Origin: Marchantia polymorpha subsp. ruderalis
Lineage: Eukaryota; Streptophyta; Marchantiopsida; Marchantiales; Marchantiaceae
Direction of reading: 5' to 3'
Assembly (NCBI GenBank): GCA_037833965.1
Contig: AP031358.1
Span: forward strand, 10,548,001 to 10,612,000
DNA length: 64,000 bases
Shown here: positions 10,776-21,547 of the stretch, piece after piece
Layout of the letters: every line of letters starts with the position of its first letter
How positions within the stretch are numbered: position 1 is the first letter of the stretch
The notes under the pieces: generated by a model
Databases searched by the model: none
What the model was told of the DNA's origin: nothing
The model's input: only the letters and a program-made list of their open reading frames with translations
Position numbers and translations under genes: made by a program

Positions 10776-11690
10776 GTCGTATCAATCTAAACACTCTAAA
10801 TTTTAGGTCGAAACACCAAAAAATATCGTAACTTCTCACTCAAGCGTCCATGCACCTTCAAACTTGATGAGCTTCTGCCGAATATCAATCTCCAAGTCCC
10901 CAAAAATTTTCAGCCTCAGATCATGCTTTGTCGAAGAGATAAAAATGTCTGAACATTTTTGTGACCACCTTAGCACTCGAGATAAAAAGTCGAAACTCAA
11001 AATGGTCTGTAACTTCTGACTCAAGCGTCCGTTCACCTTCAAATTTTTTATGCTACTGCCAAATATTGATCTCCAAGTCCCCAAAAATTTTCAGCCTCAG
11101 GTCATGCTTCGTCAAAAAGATAAAAATGTCTGAACATTTTTGAGACCACCAGAACACTCGAAACAAAAAGTCGAAACTCCAAATGGGCTGTAACTTCTGA
11201 CTCAAGCGTCCGTTCACCTTGAAACTTTTTATGCTACTGCCAAATATTGATCTCCAAGTCCCCAAAAATTTTCAGCCTCAGATCATGATTCGTCAAAAAG
11301 ATAAAAATGTCTGAACATTTTTGTGACCACCGGAACACTCGAAACAAAAAGTCGAAACTCCAAATCGGCTGTAACTTCTGACTCAAGCGTCTGTTCACCT
11401 TCAAACTTTTTATGCTACTGCCAAATATTGATCTCCAAGTCCCCAAAAATTTTCAGCCTCAGATCATGCTTCGTCAAAAAGATAAAAATGTCTGAACATT
11501 TTTGTAACCACCGGAACACTCGAAACAAAAAGTCGAAACTCCAAATGGGCTGTTACTTCTGAATCAAGCGTCCGTTCATCTTCAAACTTTTTATGCTACT
11601 GCCGAATATTATTCTCCAAGTCTCAAAAAATTTTCAGCTTCAGATCATACCTCGCCAAAAAGATAAAAATGTCTGAACATTTTTGTGACC
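10776..11690 (-). repeat. LINE-A 5' UTR, five proximal 181-bp monomers (A3)
   Basis: Five units with the same phase and order as in A1. The TAACTTCT landmark lies near 10828, 11009, 11191, 11372 and 11553. The unit nearest ORF1 is again the most diverged. Probable promoter region, by analogy with monomeric L1 5' UTRs. Confidence 0.85.
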
Positions 11691-11975
11691 ACGTGAAACA
11701 CTCCCGATTGACACTCTTCGCTTTAGAAATTCGTGAACTTCGGCGTCCCAACTCCAAAATGCGTGAAATTTTGCAGGTTGGAGCGCGCTACCCAACTCCA
11801 CGCCTCTGCAAATTTTCAGCTTCCGTGGACACTCAGACGTGAAGAAACGATCTCTGCAAGAAACGATCTCGACCCCAACACTCGAAAACTCCAACTCGAA
11901 ACTTGAGAAATCCGTGAACTTCGGCGTCCCAACTCCAAAATGCGTGAAATTTTGCAGGTTGGAGCGCGCTACCCA
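11691..11975 (-). repeat. LINE-A distal monomers, about 1.4 units (A3)
   Basis: The same linker and distal 181-bp monomer type as in A1 at 1366-2947, but only ~1.4 units before the 5' end of the element. The distal unit number therefore varies between copies while the proximal block stays at five. Confidence 0.85.
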
Positions 11976-12001
11976 ATGGAATGGTTGACTTCGATTGCAA
12001 G

Positions 12002-12920
12002 TTTTCAGAGTCACAGTGCGTCCAATTTTGAGTTTCGAGCTTTGAGTTTCAAGATCTGAGGGCAAGAGATTCTTACGGGAGCTGTATCTTCTTCGTTCGG
12101 AGTGATCTGGAGCTGAAATTTGGTGAAACGCTGGAGTAGGGCAGGGCGCATCCGCGTGCAAAATTTCAAGCAGAACGCCATTCAGAGCGAGAAGTTGACG
12201 TGTCTTGGAGGTCTGAGCTTTGTGAGAGGGGAGGGCCGAATCTTGCGGGGGCCGTAACTTTGGGCTCGAGTGTGAACGGGGGCTGAAATTTTGTGGCGTT
12301 GTGACGTTGGGTAGAGCGCTCAAGCCTGTCAATTTTCAGGTCGAACGGAGTTTCAGAGTCACAGTGCGTCCAATTTTGAGTTTCGAGCTTTGAGTTTCAA
12401 GATTTGAGGGCAAGAGATTCTTACGGGAGCTGTATCTTCTACGTTCGAAGTGATCTGGAGCTGAAATTTGGTGGAACGCTGAAGTAGGGCAGGGCGCATC
12501 CGCCTGCAAAATTTCAAGCAGAACGCCATTCGGAGCGAGAAGTTGACGTGTCTTGGAGGTCTGAGCTTTGTGAGAGGGGAGGGCCGAATCTTGCGGGGGC
12601 CGTAACTTTGGGCTCGAGTGTGAACAGGGGCTGAAATTTTGTGGCGTTGTGACGTTGGGTAGAGCGCTCAAGCTTGTCAATTTTCAAGTCGAACGGAGTT
12701 TCAGAGTCACAGTGCGTCCAATTTTAAGTTTCGAGCTTTGAGTTTCAAGATTTGAGGGCAAGAGATTCTTACGGGAGCTGTATCTTCTACGTTCGGAGTG
12801 ATCTGGAGCTGAAATTTGGTGGAACGCTGGAGTAGGGCAGGGCGCATTCGCCTGCAAAATTTCAAGGAGAACGCCATTCGGAGCGAGAAGTTGACGTGTC
12901 TTGGAGTTCTGAGCTTTTCG
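12002..12920 (+). repeat. LINE-B 5' UTR, about 2.6 monomers of 348 bp
   Basis: Tandem 348-bp units; GCGGGGGCC recurs at 12245 and 12593. Each unit has two related halves of ~174 bp, one with GGAGCTGTATCTTCT and the other with GGGGGCCGTAACTTT at matching positions, each followed by a GCTGAAATTT box. The element begins a few bases inside GTTTCAGAGTCACAGTGCG. B6 begins within ~13 bp of the same place in its unit. Confidence 0.85.
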
Positions 12921-13658
12921 ATGGCATCTCAAGACAATTTCATACTCAATCTGTTGCAAACGGTTTTGGAAGAGTTGAAAGTACTACGTGCAGAGTTCAA
13001 GGTACAGAGCTCTACTTTAATTGCAGCTCAATATGAAATTAGAGAGTTGAAGCTCTCTCAAAAGAGTTTCGAGAAGATTATGGTTGATATTTCAGAACAC
13101 GTAGAGGATATCCAGGAGAAAGTTGGTTCTCAAGCTTCCACTGCTGCTACTCCTAGATTGCATGAAGTGGTTGAAAGTCTAGAGGTGAAGATGAAATCTT
13201 ATGCAGAAGCCACCAAGTCTGCTCATATCTCTTTCTGTCAAGAGCAAGAGATTGAAAAGACTAATCAATTTGCTCGTAGAAAGAATGTGAGAATTTCTGG
13301 TCTACCTGAATCTGAGAAGGAAGAGGTGAAGTGTGTTGTCACCAAGTTTTTAGCTGAAACACTTGATGTTCCTAATGCGGATGTGGCTCAAGCTTTTCGC
13401 ATTGGAACCATAGGAACTCAACCTCGAGCCATCATAGTTAAGTTCAATGACCAAACTCAACGTGATACAGCTTTAGCCAACAAAGCTGTACTCAAAGGAC
13501 GTAGGATTTGGTTAGATCCCGATCTCACACCTCTACAAGTAGAGGCAAGGAGAAAGGAGCTTGCAAAAGTCAAAGAAGCTCAAGATGCTGGATTTTTTGC
13601 TTATCTTCGTGATGGACAAGCAATTGTCACTCAAAGGAAGAGACAATCATCCACATAG
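12921..13658 (+). CDS. LINE-B ORF1 RNA-binding protein
   Basis: 245 codons from ATG 12921 (MASQDNFILNLLQTVLEELK) to TAG 13656-13658. The upstream in-frame extension to 12816 lies in the 5' UTR monomer and was not used, because every copy shares this internal ATG. Heptad leucines at ~8-65 suggest a coiled coil. RRKNVRISGLPESEKEE starts the RRM-like domain at ~119, and LKGRRIWLDPDLTPLQ lies in the C-terminal part. The L1-ORF1p-like architecture implies LINE RNP assembly. The frame is intact and is followed by the in-frame TAG CAA TCC junction. Confidence 0.9.
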   Translation: MASQDNFILNLLQTVLEELKVLRAEFKVQSSTLIAAQYEIRELKLSQKSFEKIMVDISEHVEDIQEKVGSQASTAATPRLHEVVESLEVKMKSYAEATKSAHISFCQEQEIEKTNQFARRKNVRISGLPESEKEEVKCVVTKFLAETLDVPNADVAQAFRIGTIGTQPRAIIVKFNDQTQRDTALANKAVLKGRRIWLDPDLTPLQVEARRKELAKVKEAQDAGFFAYLRDGQAIVTQRKRQSST

Positions 13659-13753
13659 CAATCCAAGAGCTTGAGGGTGTTAATGTGGAATATTAGAGGT
13701 CTTTCTACAACGAAGTATGTGAGTGCTAATCCGATTTGGAAGATGGCGGACAT
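13659..13753 (+). pseudogene. LINE-B ORF2, first piece (copy B1)
   Basis: The first ~31 codons of ORF2 after the ORF1 stop, with ATG at 13683 and MWNIRGLSTTKY, broken at the Ala-Asp before the catalytic Glu region by insertion of A4. The frame resumes at 15704. The intact family sequence GACATCATC reads across the insertion point, so A4 left no target duplication and almost no deletion. Confidence 0.85.
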
Positions 13754-15703
13754 GCTATTCTCCGAAAATTAGCAAATGGCAAATGTGAGGATTTAGATGG
13801 CTTGTCCATTGAACTTATCAAGTGGGGAGGAGATTGTATTGGACCGGTTCTCACTAAGCTTTTGGAAGATGCTATGGTTCACGGTTTTCCATCAACTTGG
13901 TCCATGCGGAAGATTGTTCCTATTCATAAATCAGGAAGGAAGGACGTGGTGACAAACTATCGCACCATCATGGTTGGTAGTGTTTTTGCCAAGTTGTTTG
14001 GGAAGTTGGTAGAATCGAAGTTGAGCACATGGACAGAGGATTTTCAGAAGAGAGCAAAGGCCCAAGCCGGTTTTCGTCCTACATACAACACTATTGACCA
14101 TATTTTGGCCTTACGTGTTTTATGGGAGAAATCCAAGGGCAATGGGAAAGCTTTATTTTGTGCCTTCATCGATTTGAAGAAAGCTTTTGATACTGTTCCT
14201 CGAAAGCTTTTATGGGAAAGACTACAAGACATTGGAGTACCGGCTAATCTACTCGGAGCTGTGGCCACTTTATACACTTCAGTTCGAGCTAAGATTGATG
14301 CCTCTCAGCCTCAAGAGATCTCGAGCACCATTGGAGTTATTCAAGGTTGTCCTCTCTCTCCTACTCTATTCGGAATATTCATAGATGATATAGAAAGGTG
14401 GTTGGATGATTGTGAGAGTGAAGGAGTCAAACTTGGAGACTTTGTGATCAAAGCTCTTTTGTACGCAGATGATATCATATTACTAGCACGTGATGCAATT
14501 AGTTTACAGAAACACCTTGATACTTTGGCTAGCTTTTGTACTCGAAATCAGATGGAGGTCAATCTGGAAAAATCAAAGATCATTCTTGTGGGCACTAGAT
14601 CCAAGTTCTCTTTCTTTTACAAGGGACTAGAATTGGAACAAGTGAAGAGTTACAAATATTTAGGCATTGATTTTTCTCAGAATTATAGTTGGGCACTTTG
14701 TGTACAAAAGAGAGTAGAAGCTGGTTACAAAGCTCTATATTCATTGTTAAATCGATGTAGAAGAGCCCATCTAGTATCTTGGAGTCTTAGGAAATTTTTA
14801 TTTAGGAGTTTAGTGTTGCCGGTGGTTCTATATGGGACACAAGTGTGGGGTCCTGGCAGTAAGAAGACAAGTTGGGAGCGTGTGGAGAGGGTGCAAAAGA
14901 TCTTCTTACAAGAAGAGTTAGGTGTAAGGAACCAAACTCCTTATGCTATTCTTCTTGCGGAAACCGGTTGTCTACCTCTTGAGGCTGAAGCTCTCTACTT
15001 GACCATCACTTATATTAGAAGGGTGAGATCTCTTGATGCTTCTCGACTTCCTCTTCATGCTTTGCGTGCCACACGTTCCAAGGGATGGTTTGCAGATGTG
15101 ATGACTTGGTCTTTGAGGTGGAATGTGACGGAATTGGATTGGGATCTGCAACCTATGGCCCTTCGCGAGCGTATTAAGGAGGAGTTTCTCAACATCATTT
15201 GGAGGAGAGGAGGCACTAAAATGCAGTTTTATCAACTTCATGTGAATCCTATGCTTATTTATTGTGAGCAAGGGTACCTTGTTGCAGAGATTGCTACATC
15301 TTTACGTCATATTATTGCGAGGCATAGAACAGGATCTCATAGGCTTGGAATTGAGGAAGGACGTTGGTTGAATATTGATAGGAGTGAACGGATTTGTAGG
15401 CTATGTGATGGGAGAAATGTTGAGGATGAAGAGCATGTGTTTATTACTTGTACTAGATATATAGAGATTCGAGTGGCGCATAAAGTTGATGTCGAGAATT
15501 TCTTTTCTCTGCTTCAACTCGAGCCTTATGATTTAGGTTGTTACATTAGAGATATTATTAGTTACCGTTCTAGTGCTTTGGGCACTAGCTAGGGGGTTCT
15601 TTTGGTTCTCTCCTAGTTTGGAGTTGGATTGTTTGTGTTTTTTAGCCTTTTGACCCTTTGGGTCCCACGGGCTTGATCTATTTACCATTTACCATTTACC
15701 ATT
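13754..15703 (+). mobile_element. LINE-A copy A4, 5'-truncated
   Basis: Family A element truncated just upstream of the RT domain and inserted in B1 ORF2. It ends with the A/C-type 3' UTR and a tail of three to four heptamers. One extra base (G, 13754) sits at the 5' junction. I see no target-site duplication. Confidence 0.9.
13755..15592 (+). CDS. LINE-A ORF2 C-terminal part: RT and zinc motif (copy A4)
   Basis: Open for about 610 codons from ILRKLANGKCEDLDG to the TAG at 15590-15592. It holds all RT boxes (FIDLKKAFDTVPR, QGCPLSPTLF, YADDIILLARD) and the zinc motif CRLC...H...C. It lacks the endonuclease and its own start: the few upstream in-frame codons (13736-13753) are B1 sequence. It is a truncated retrocopy and probably not expressed, though it could act as a donor in recombination. 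Confidence 0.85.
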
Positions 15704-18700
15704 CATCAACATTGTGGAGACGTGGGAACATGAGAGCAACACTATTGGAGAGATACCAGGGTTTATTTTGGTGGGATCCACTTGGAATCAGAGAAGTCAA
15801 CGAGCTGGAAGGGGCTATGGCGGTATTGCTACTTTCATCAGATCTCAATTTCTACCTTTGATACATTTAGAAGGTCAGGATATTGGAGGTCAATATCATT
15901 GGCTTCGTCTTGGTTTGGTTGGAGGATCTTATAGTTATTTGGCTGTTTGTTACTTTGCACCATTGTCCATGCCTATCTACTCCACACGCACTTGCAATCG
16001 GAGTCAACCATTCCATCGACTTATAGGAGATGTTCTCAATTATCAGAGCAAAGGTGAAGTTTTTCTGGTTGGAGATTTCAATGCTCGAATAGGTTGTGCA
16101 CAATTTACTCAAGTTGGTGATCTCTTGAGTTCTCCCTCCTTTGAAGAACTTGAAGATAGTATGTGGTGTAGAAAGTCTTCTGATATTTGTACAAATCCTT
16201 TGACAGAACACTTTCTAACCTTTGGAGCCACATGTAATTTGAAAGTTCTCAACGGTATCTCTCTCTTTCCCAACTCCCTTTCCAATACGTGCTTTTCTCC
16301 TACAGGTGTTAGCACCATTGATTATCTTCTATCTTCAGCCACTCATAGCTCTTTTATTTCGAAATTTGATATTCTAGAACCTCAGCCAGAGTCAGATCAT
16401 GCACCTCTCTTATTTACTCTCTTGTTATCAAAAACAATCCCTCTCTCTCCATGCCATTCTGTTTTAGCTTCTCCCAAGTTTCGTTTAGATTCTAGTAAGA
16501 AAGAGTTGTACATGTTACATTTTCAAAACCTTTTGACTCACACTTCATGGAGCCTTGATCCACATAGAGCGAGTGGGCAATTAATAGAGTTGCTCAAAGA
16601 CACTGCTTCTAAGTTCTTTTTGCGGCACAAGGATCGAAGAGCTAGGGGGCTTCCTTGCAATGGATGGTTTGACTTGGATTGTAAGCAAGCGAGGATGAGA
16701 TCAGTTGACAAGTCTTTGGATTTCCAAAGTCGGCTTACCTTGACAAGGCTTTACAAAGACTTGGTGAAGTCTAAAAAAAGAGCTTTTTTGAGGACGAAGC
16801 AGGAATCCTTGACAAAGGAGTTGATGGAGAATCCCAAATCCTTTTGGAGACGGTTAGCTGTAAGGTCTTCAAAACCTACTCTTGATCCCAAGAGTTTGAT
16901 TGACTTTGCTGAAAAGCTTTATTTCTTTCCCAACGCCGCATCAATGCCTTGTTGTGAAGGAACATCAGGCTTATTTTCTGAATCAGAGGTGATGACTCAA
17001 GTTAGAAAATTAGCAAATGGTAAATCGGAGGATTTGGATGGTCTCTCTATTGAACTTTTGAAGTGGGGAGGAGATCTTATTGGACCGAGACTCACCAAAG
17101 CGTTAGAGAATGCAGCTATGTATGGTTTTCCTTCAGCTTGGTCATTACGGAAGATTGTGCCTATTCACAAGTCAGGAAGGAAGGACTTGGTGACAAACTA
17201 TCGCACTATCATGGTGGGTAGTGTTTTTGCCAAGTTGTTTGGCAAATTGGTGGAGTCAAAGTTGAGCACATGGACTGAATCTCACCGAAAGAGAGCGCGG
17301 TTTCAAGCAGGCTTTCGCCCCACATACAACACCATTGACCATATCTTGGCTTTGCGTGTTTTATGGGAGAAGTCGAAGGGCAATGGCAAAGCTTTGTTTT
17401 GCGCCTTCATTGATTTTAAGAAAGCTTTTGACACCGTACCTCGTGAGCTATTATGGGAAAGGCTGCAAGTCATTGGAGTACCATCAGATCTTCTAGCAGC
17501 TGTGGCCACGCTTTACCAATCTGTTCGAGCCAAGATCAACACTTCTCAAACTGAAGAGGTTTTGAGTACCATTGGAGTGATTCAAGGTTGTCCTCTCTCT
17601 CCTACTCTATTTGGAGTTTTTATAGATGATATCGAAGAGTGGTTGGAGGCATGTGATAGTGAAGGTGTCAAGCTTGGAAACTTTGTTATCAAAGCTCTCT
17701 TGTATGCAGATGATATCATATTACTAGCACGTGATGCAATTAGTTTACAGAAACACCTATACACTTTGGCTAGCTTTTGTACCCAGAATCAGATGGAGGT
17801 AAATATAGAGAAGTCCAAAGTCATGATAGTGGGCACTAGATCCAAGTTTTCCTTCTATTACCAGGATCTACAATTAGAAGAGGTGAAGAGTTATAAATAT
17901 CTAGGCATTGATTTTTCTAATGATTATAGTTGGGCACTTTGTGTGCAAAAGAGAGTAGAAGGTGGTTACAAAGCTCTATATTCATTGCTAAATCGGTGTA
18001 GAAGGGCTCATCTTGTGTCTTGGAGTCTTAGGAAATTTTTATTTAGAAGCTTAGTGTTGCCGGTAGTATTGTATGGAACCCAAGTGTGGGGTCCTAGTTG
18101 TAAGAAGACAGGATGGGAGCGTGTGGAGAGGGTGCAGAAGATATTTCTACAAGAAGAATTGGGTGTGAGAAACCAAACCTCATATGCTATTCTTCTTGCG
18201 GAAACAGGTTGTTTACCTCTAGAGGCTGAAGCTCTATACTTGACCATCACTTACATCACAAGGGTGAGATCTCTTGATGCTTCTCGCCTTCCTCCTCAGG
18301 CTTTGAGTGCCACACGTGCCAAAGGATGGTTAGCGGATGTGATAACTTGGTCTTTGAGGTGGAATGTGACGGAACGCGATTGGGACCTACAACCTATAGC
18401 ACTACGTGAACGTCTAAAGGAGGAGTTTCTGAACATTATTTGGAGCAAGCGCGGCACCAAGATGCAGTTTTATCAACTTCATGTGAATCCTATGCTTGTT
18501 TATTGTGAACAGGATTACCTACTTGCAGGAATCTCTACGTCCTTACGTCATCTTATTGCTAGGCATAGAACTGGATCTCATAGGCTAGGAATTGAGGAAG
18601 GACGTTGGCTTAATATTGATAGGAGTCAACGTATTTGTAGGCTATGTGATGGAAGAGAAGTTGAGGATGAAGAGCATGTATTTCTTACTTGTACTAGATA

Positions 18701-18833
18701 TGCAGAGATTAGAGTGACTCATAATATAGATGTAGAGAATTTTTATTCTTTGTTACAGTTAGTTCCTTTTGATTTAGGTTGTTATATTAGGGACATTATT
18801 AGTTATCGTTCTAGTGCTCTTGGCACTAGCTAG
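15704..18833 (+). pseudogene. LINE-B ORF2, main piece (copy B1)
   Basis: Continues B1 ORF2 after A4: about 1043 open codons to TAG 18831-18833. In order: endonuclease (VETWEHE, GGIATFIR, GDFNARIG, STIDY, SDH), linker, RT (FIDFKKAFD, QGCPLSP, YADDIILLARD) and CRLCDGR...H...C. No further stop or frameshift is visible, so the A4 insertion alone inactivated it. Family B differs from A and C in the last 60 codons ([19 protein letters not shown]). The short-frame ATG near 15714 is an artefact of the insertion. Confidence 0.88.
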
Positions 18834-18953
18834 GGTTTGGCCTTTGGGGTCTTTTCCCTTGTTTGTGGCTGTCGCTTGTATTGTGTTTTTCAGCCTTTTG
18901 ACCCTTTGGGTCCCCCGGGCTTGATCTATTACCATTTACCATTTACCATTTAC
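18834..18953 (+). other. LINE-B 3' UTR and heptamer tail
   Basis: Begins TAGGGTTTGGCC and has a family-B-specific middle. It then shares the terminal core with A and C: AGCCTTTT, the hairpin GACCC-TTT-GGGTC, a GGGCTTGATCTAT box, and finally TTTACCA heptamers. There is no poly(A). The shared core is the likely recognition site for the reverse transcriptase; this is inference. Confidence 0.75.
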
Positions 18954-19339
18954 CAAGTACTCGTGGAGTAGATCTGCATGGATAATGGTGCAAAGTAACA
19001 AACTGCCAAATAACTGTAAGATCCTCCAATTGATCCAAGACGAAGCCAATGATATTATTTCCCAATATCTTGGCTTTCCAAATGTATCATAGGAAGAAGT
19101 TTAGATCTGATGAAAGTAGCAATGCCTCCAAAGCCTCTTCCTGCTCGTCGATTTCTATGGTTCCAAGTAGATCCCACCAGAGTAAAACCTTGTATCTCTC
19201 CAATAACATTACTTTCATGCTCCCAAGTCTCAACAATGTTGAGGATGTCCGCCATCTTCCAAATCGGATGTGCACTCACATACTTAGTTGTAGATAGGCC
19301 TCTTATGTTCCACATCAACACCCTCAATCTCTTGGATTG
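18954..19339 (-). pseudogene. LINE-C ORF2, 5' piece (copy C1)
   Basis: Endonuclease start of C1 ORF2 (MWNIRGLSTTKYVSAHPIWKMADILN...). A CAA to TAA change near 19055 truncates it just after SQDIGK. It then breaks off at the B1 insertion point in the STSTCNR region. On its own it is non-functional. Confidence 0.85.
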
Positions 19340-19966
19340 CTAGGTTGATGATTGTCTCCTCCTCTTGGTGATAATAGCTTGACTATCACGTAGATAAGCT
19401 ACAAAACCTGCATCTTGAGCTTCTTTGACTTTTGCAAGCTCCTTCCTTCTTGCTTCAACTTGAAGAGGTGTAAGATCTGGATCTAACCAAATCCTCCGTC
19501 CCTTGAGAATGGCCTTGTTAGCTAAAGCCATATCACGTTGAGCTTGATCCACAAACTTAACTATAATGGCACGAGGTTGTGTGCCTTTGTTGCCAATACG
19601 ATAAGCATGAGCCAAATCCGGATTAGGAACATCAAGTGTTTCAGTCGAAAACTTGGTGACCACACTCTTCACCTCTTCCTTCTCAGATTCAGGTAGACCC
19701 GAAATCCTCACATTCTTCATACGAGCAAATTGATTAGCCTTTTCAATCTCTTGCTCTTGACAGAAAGAGATATGAGCAGACTTGGTAGCTTCAGCATAGG
19801 ACTTCATTTTCACCTCAAGAGTTTCAACCACTTCATGCAAAGCAGGAGTAGTAACAGTAGAAGCTTGAGAACCAACCTTGTCTTGAATGTCCTCAACAGA
19901 TCCAGAGATTTGGAGCATGATCTTCTCAAAACTTTTGTGAGAAATCTTCAACTCCCTGATTTCATT
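19340..19966 (-). pseudogene. LINE-C ORF1, 5'-truncated (copy C1)
   Basis: About 208 codons of C ORF1 from NEIRELKISHKSF to the TAG at 19340. The N-terminal ~38 codons and the whole 5' UTR are missing because the element is 5'-truncated here. The RRM-like region (RMKNVRISGLPE) and C-terminal domain are present, and so is the TAG CAA TCC junction. The longer frame starting at 20038 runs into unrelated A2 sequence. Confidence 0.85.
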
Positions 19967-20123
19967 TGGAGGAGAGGAGGCACTAAAATGCAGTTTTATC
20001 AACTTCATGTGAATCCTATGCTTATTTATTGTGAGCAAGGGTACCTTGTTGCAGAGATTGCTACATCTTTACGTCATATTATTGCCAGGCATAGAACAGG
20101 ATCTCATAGGCTTGGAATTGAGG
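19967..20123 (+). pseudogene. LINE-A ORF2 fragment (copy A2, second part)
   Basis: About 52 codons, from WRRGGTKMQFYQ to HRLGIE, continuing A2 from 3760. It switches at 20123-20124 to family C sequence from the region before the RT, so A2 does not reach its own 3' end here. Confidence 0.8.
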
Positions 20124-21123
20124 CTACTCTTGATCCCAAGGCTTTGATTTCTTTTGCTGAAAAGCTTTATTTCTTTCCCAATGTTGCATCTATGCCACAT
20201 TGTGAAGGAAATCCAGGCTTATTTTCAGAAGTTGAAGTGATGACTCAACTCAGACAATTGGCAAATGGTAAATGTGAGGATTTGGATGGGCTTTCCGTTG
20301 AACTTCTCAAGTGGGGAGGAGATGCTATTGGGCCTATACTCACGAAAGTGTTAGAGGATGCTGCTATTCATGGCTTTTCTTCATCTTGGTCTCTACGGAA
20401 GATTGTTCCTATTCACAAATCTGGAAGCAAGGCCTTGGTGACAAACTATCGCACTATCAAACTTTGCATCATGAAGCTTTGCGTGCCACACGTCCCAAGG
20501 GTTGGTTTGCAGATGTGGTGACTTGGTCTTTGAGGTGAAATGTGACGGAACTCGATTGGAATTTGCAACCTATTGCCCTACGCGAGCGTATTAAGGAGGA
20601 ATTTCTCATCATTATGTGAGCACACGAGGCACCAAGATGCAGTTTTATCAACTTCATGTGAATCCTTTGCTTGTTTATTGTGAGCAAGGATACTTACTTG
20701 CAGAGATATCTACTTCTTTACGTCATATTATTGCTAGACATAGAACTGGATCTCATAGTCTTGGGATTGGGATTGAAGAAGGGCGTTGGTTGAACATTGA
20801 TAGGAGTGAAGGTATTTGTAGGCTATGTGATGGGAGAAATGTTGAGGATGAAGAGCATGTATTTCTTACTTGTTCTAGGTATGTAGAGATTCGAGTGGCG
20901 CATAAAGTTGATGTCAAGAATTTCTTTTCTCTGCTTCAACTCGAGCCTTATGATTTAGGTTGTTACATTAGAGATATTATTAGTTACCGTTCTAGTGCTT
21001 TGGGCACTAGCTAGGGGGTTCTTTTGGTTCTCTCCTTGTTTGGAGTTGGATTGTTTGTATTGTATTTTTTAGCCTTTTGACCCTTTGGGTCCCATGGGCT
21101 TGATCTATTTACCATTTACCATT
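20124..21123 (+). pseudogene. LINE-C ORF2 remnant with internal deletions (copy C7)
   Basis: Family C sequence in two blocks: 20124-20459 (TLDPKALISF to TNYRTI) and 20472-21014 (from EALRATRPKG to the stop), joined by ~12 nt of filler. The RT catalytic core, including YADD, is deleted. Further damage: TGG to TGA at about 20536-20538, a 1-nt deletion at the position of SIMWST (~20618), and a 6-nt in-frame duplication (GIGIEE). The 3' UTR and tail follow to 21123. This is among the most degraded copies here. Confidence 0.8.
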
Positions 21124-21389
21124 TACATGAAGTTGATAAAACTGCATTTTAGTGCCTCCTCTCCTCCAAATGATGTTGAGAAACTCCTCCTTAATACGCT
21201 CGCGAAGGGCCATAGGTTGCAGATCCCAATCCAATTCCGTCACATTCCACCTCAAAGACCAAGTCATCACATCTGCAAACCATCCCTTGGAACGTGTGGC
21301 ACGCAAAGCATGAAGAGGAAGTCGAGAAGCATCAAGAGATCTCACCCTTCTAATATAAGTGATGGTCAAGTAGAGAGCTTCAGCCTCAA
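21124..21389 (-). pseudogene. LINE-A ORF2 fragment (A8, 3' side)
   Basis: Minus-strand internal piece of A ORF2 (LTITYIRRVRSLDASR to MQFYQLHVN), with no tail and no 5' end. It abuts the C7 tail on the left and a B tail fragment on the right. It may belong with 21548-21786, but ~280 codons between them are missing. Confidence 0.75.
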
Positions 21390-21547
21390 AATGGTAAATG
21401 GTAATAGATCAAGCCCGGGGGACCCAAAGGGTCAAAAGGCTGAAAAACACAATACAAGCTACAGCCACAAACAAGGGAAAAGACCCCAAAGGCCAAACCC
21501 TAGCTAGTGCCAAGAGCACTAGAACGATAACTAATAATGTCCCTAAT
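21390..21547 (-). mobile_element. LINE-B 3'-end-only insertion (B7)
   Basis: 158 bp: heptamer tail, complete B 3' UTR and the last few ORF2 codons, on the minus strand. It is an extreme 5'-truncation between two A ORF2 pieces. Confidence 0.8.

Larger units (their letters stand above)
6694..11975 (-). mobile_element. LINE-A copy A3, full-length
   Basis: A 5.28-kb minus-strand element with every part present: heptamer tail (6694-6719), 3' UTR to 6809, ORF2, ORF1, five proximal monomers and 1.4 distal monomers. It is flanked by the 4-bp duplication ATGG (6690-6693 and 11976-11979) inside the C1 endonuclease region. Both ORFs are open, so it is one of two copies here that might be autonomous; the other is C8. 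Confidence 0.9.
12002..18953 (+). mobile_element. LINE-B copy B1, full-length, interrupted by A4
   Basis: Plus-strand family B element: monomeric 5' UTR (12002-12920), ORF1, ORF2 (13659-13753 and 15704-18833), 3' UTR and heptamer tail. It is flanked by CAAG (11998-12001 and 18954-18957) inside C1. The only clear damage is the A4 insertion near the start of ORF2. Confidence 0.9.
3761..19966 (-). mobile_element. LINE-C copy C1, split by A3 and B1
   Basis: Minus-strand family C element in three pieces: 3761-6693 (tail, 3' UTR, most of ORF2), 11976-12001 (26 bp of the endonuclease region) and 18954-19966 (start of ORF2 and most of ORF1). Rejoining them restores the continuous C order. A3 is flanked by ATGG (6690-6693 and 11976-11979). 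B1 is flanked by CAAG (11998-12001 and 18954-18957). C1 is 5'-truncated within ORF1 at 19966, where a 5-nt microhomology (TCATT) joins it to A2. Confidence 0.85.

Noticed and set aside
11640-12959. Minus-strand proline/serine-rich frames repeated about every 348 bp (MTGLSALPNVTTPQNF type)
   Set aside because: They are antisense to the B 5' UTR monomers, recur with the unit, and vary with its indels. No evidence of a gene.
13736-15592. A chimeric B-A element made by template switching
   Set aside because: B1 resumes after the A4 tail exactly where it left off (GACAT / CATC), so A4 is a nested insertion.
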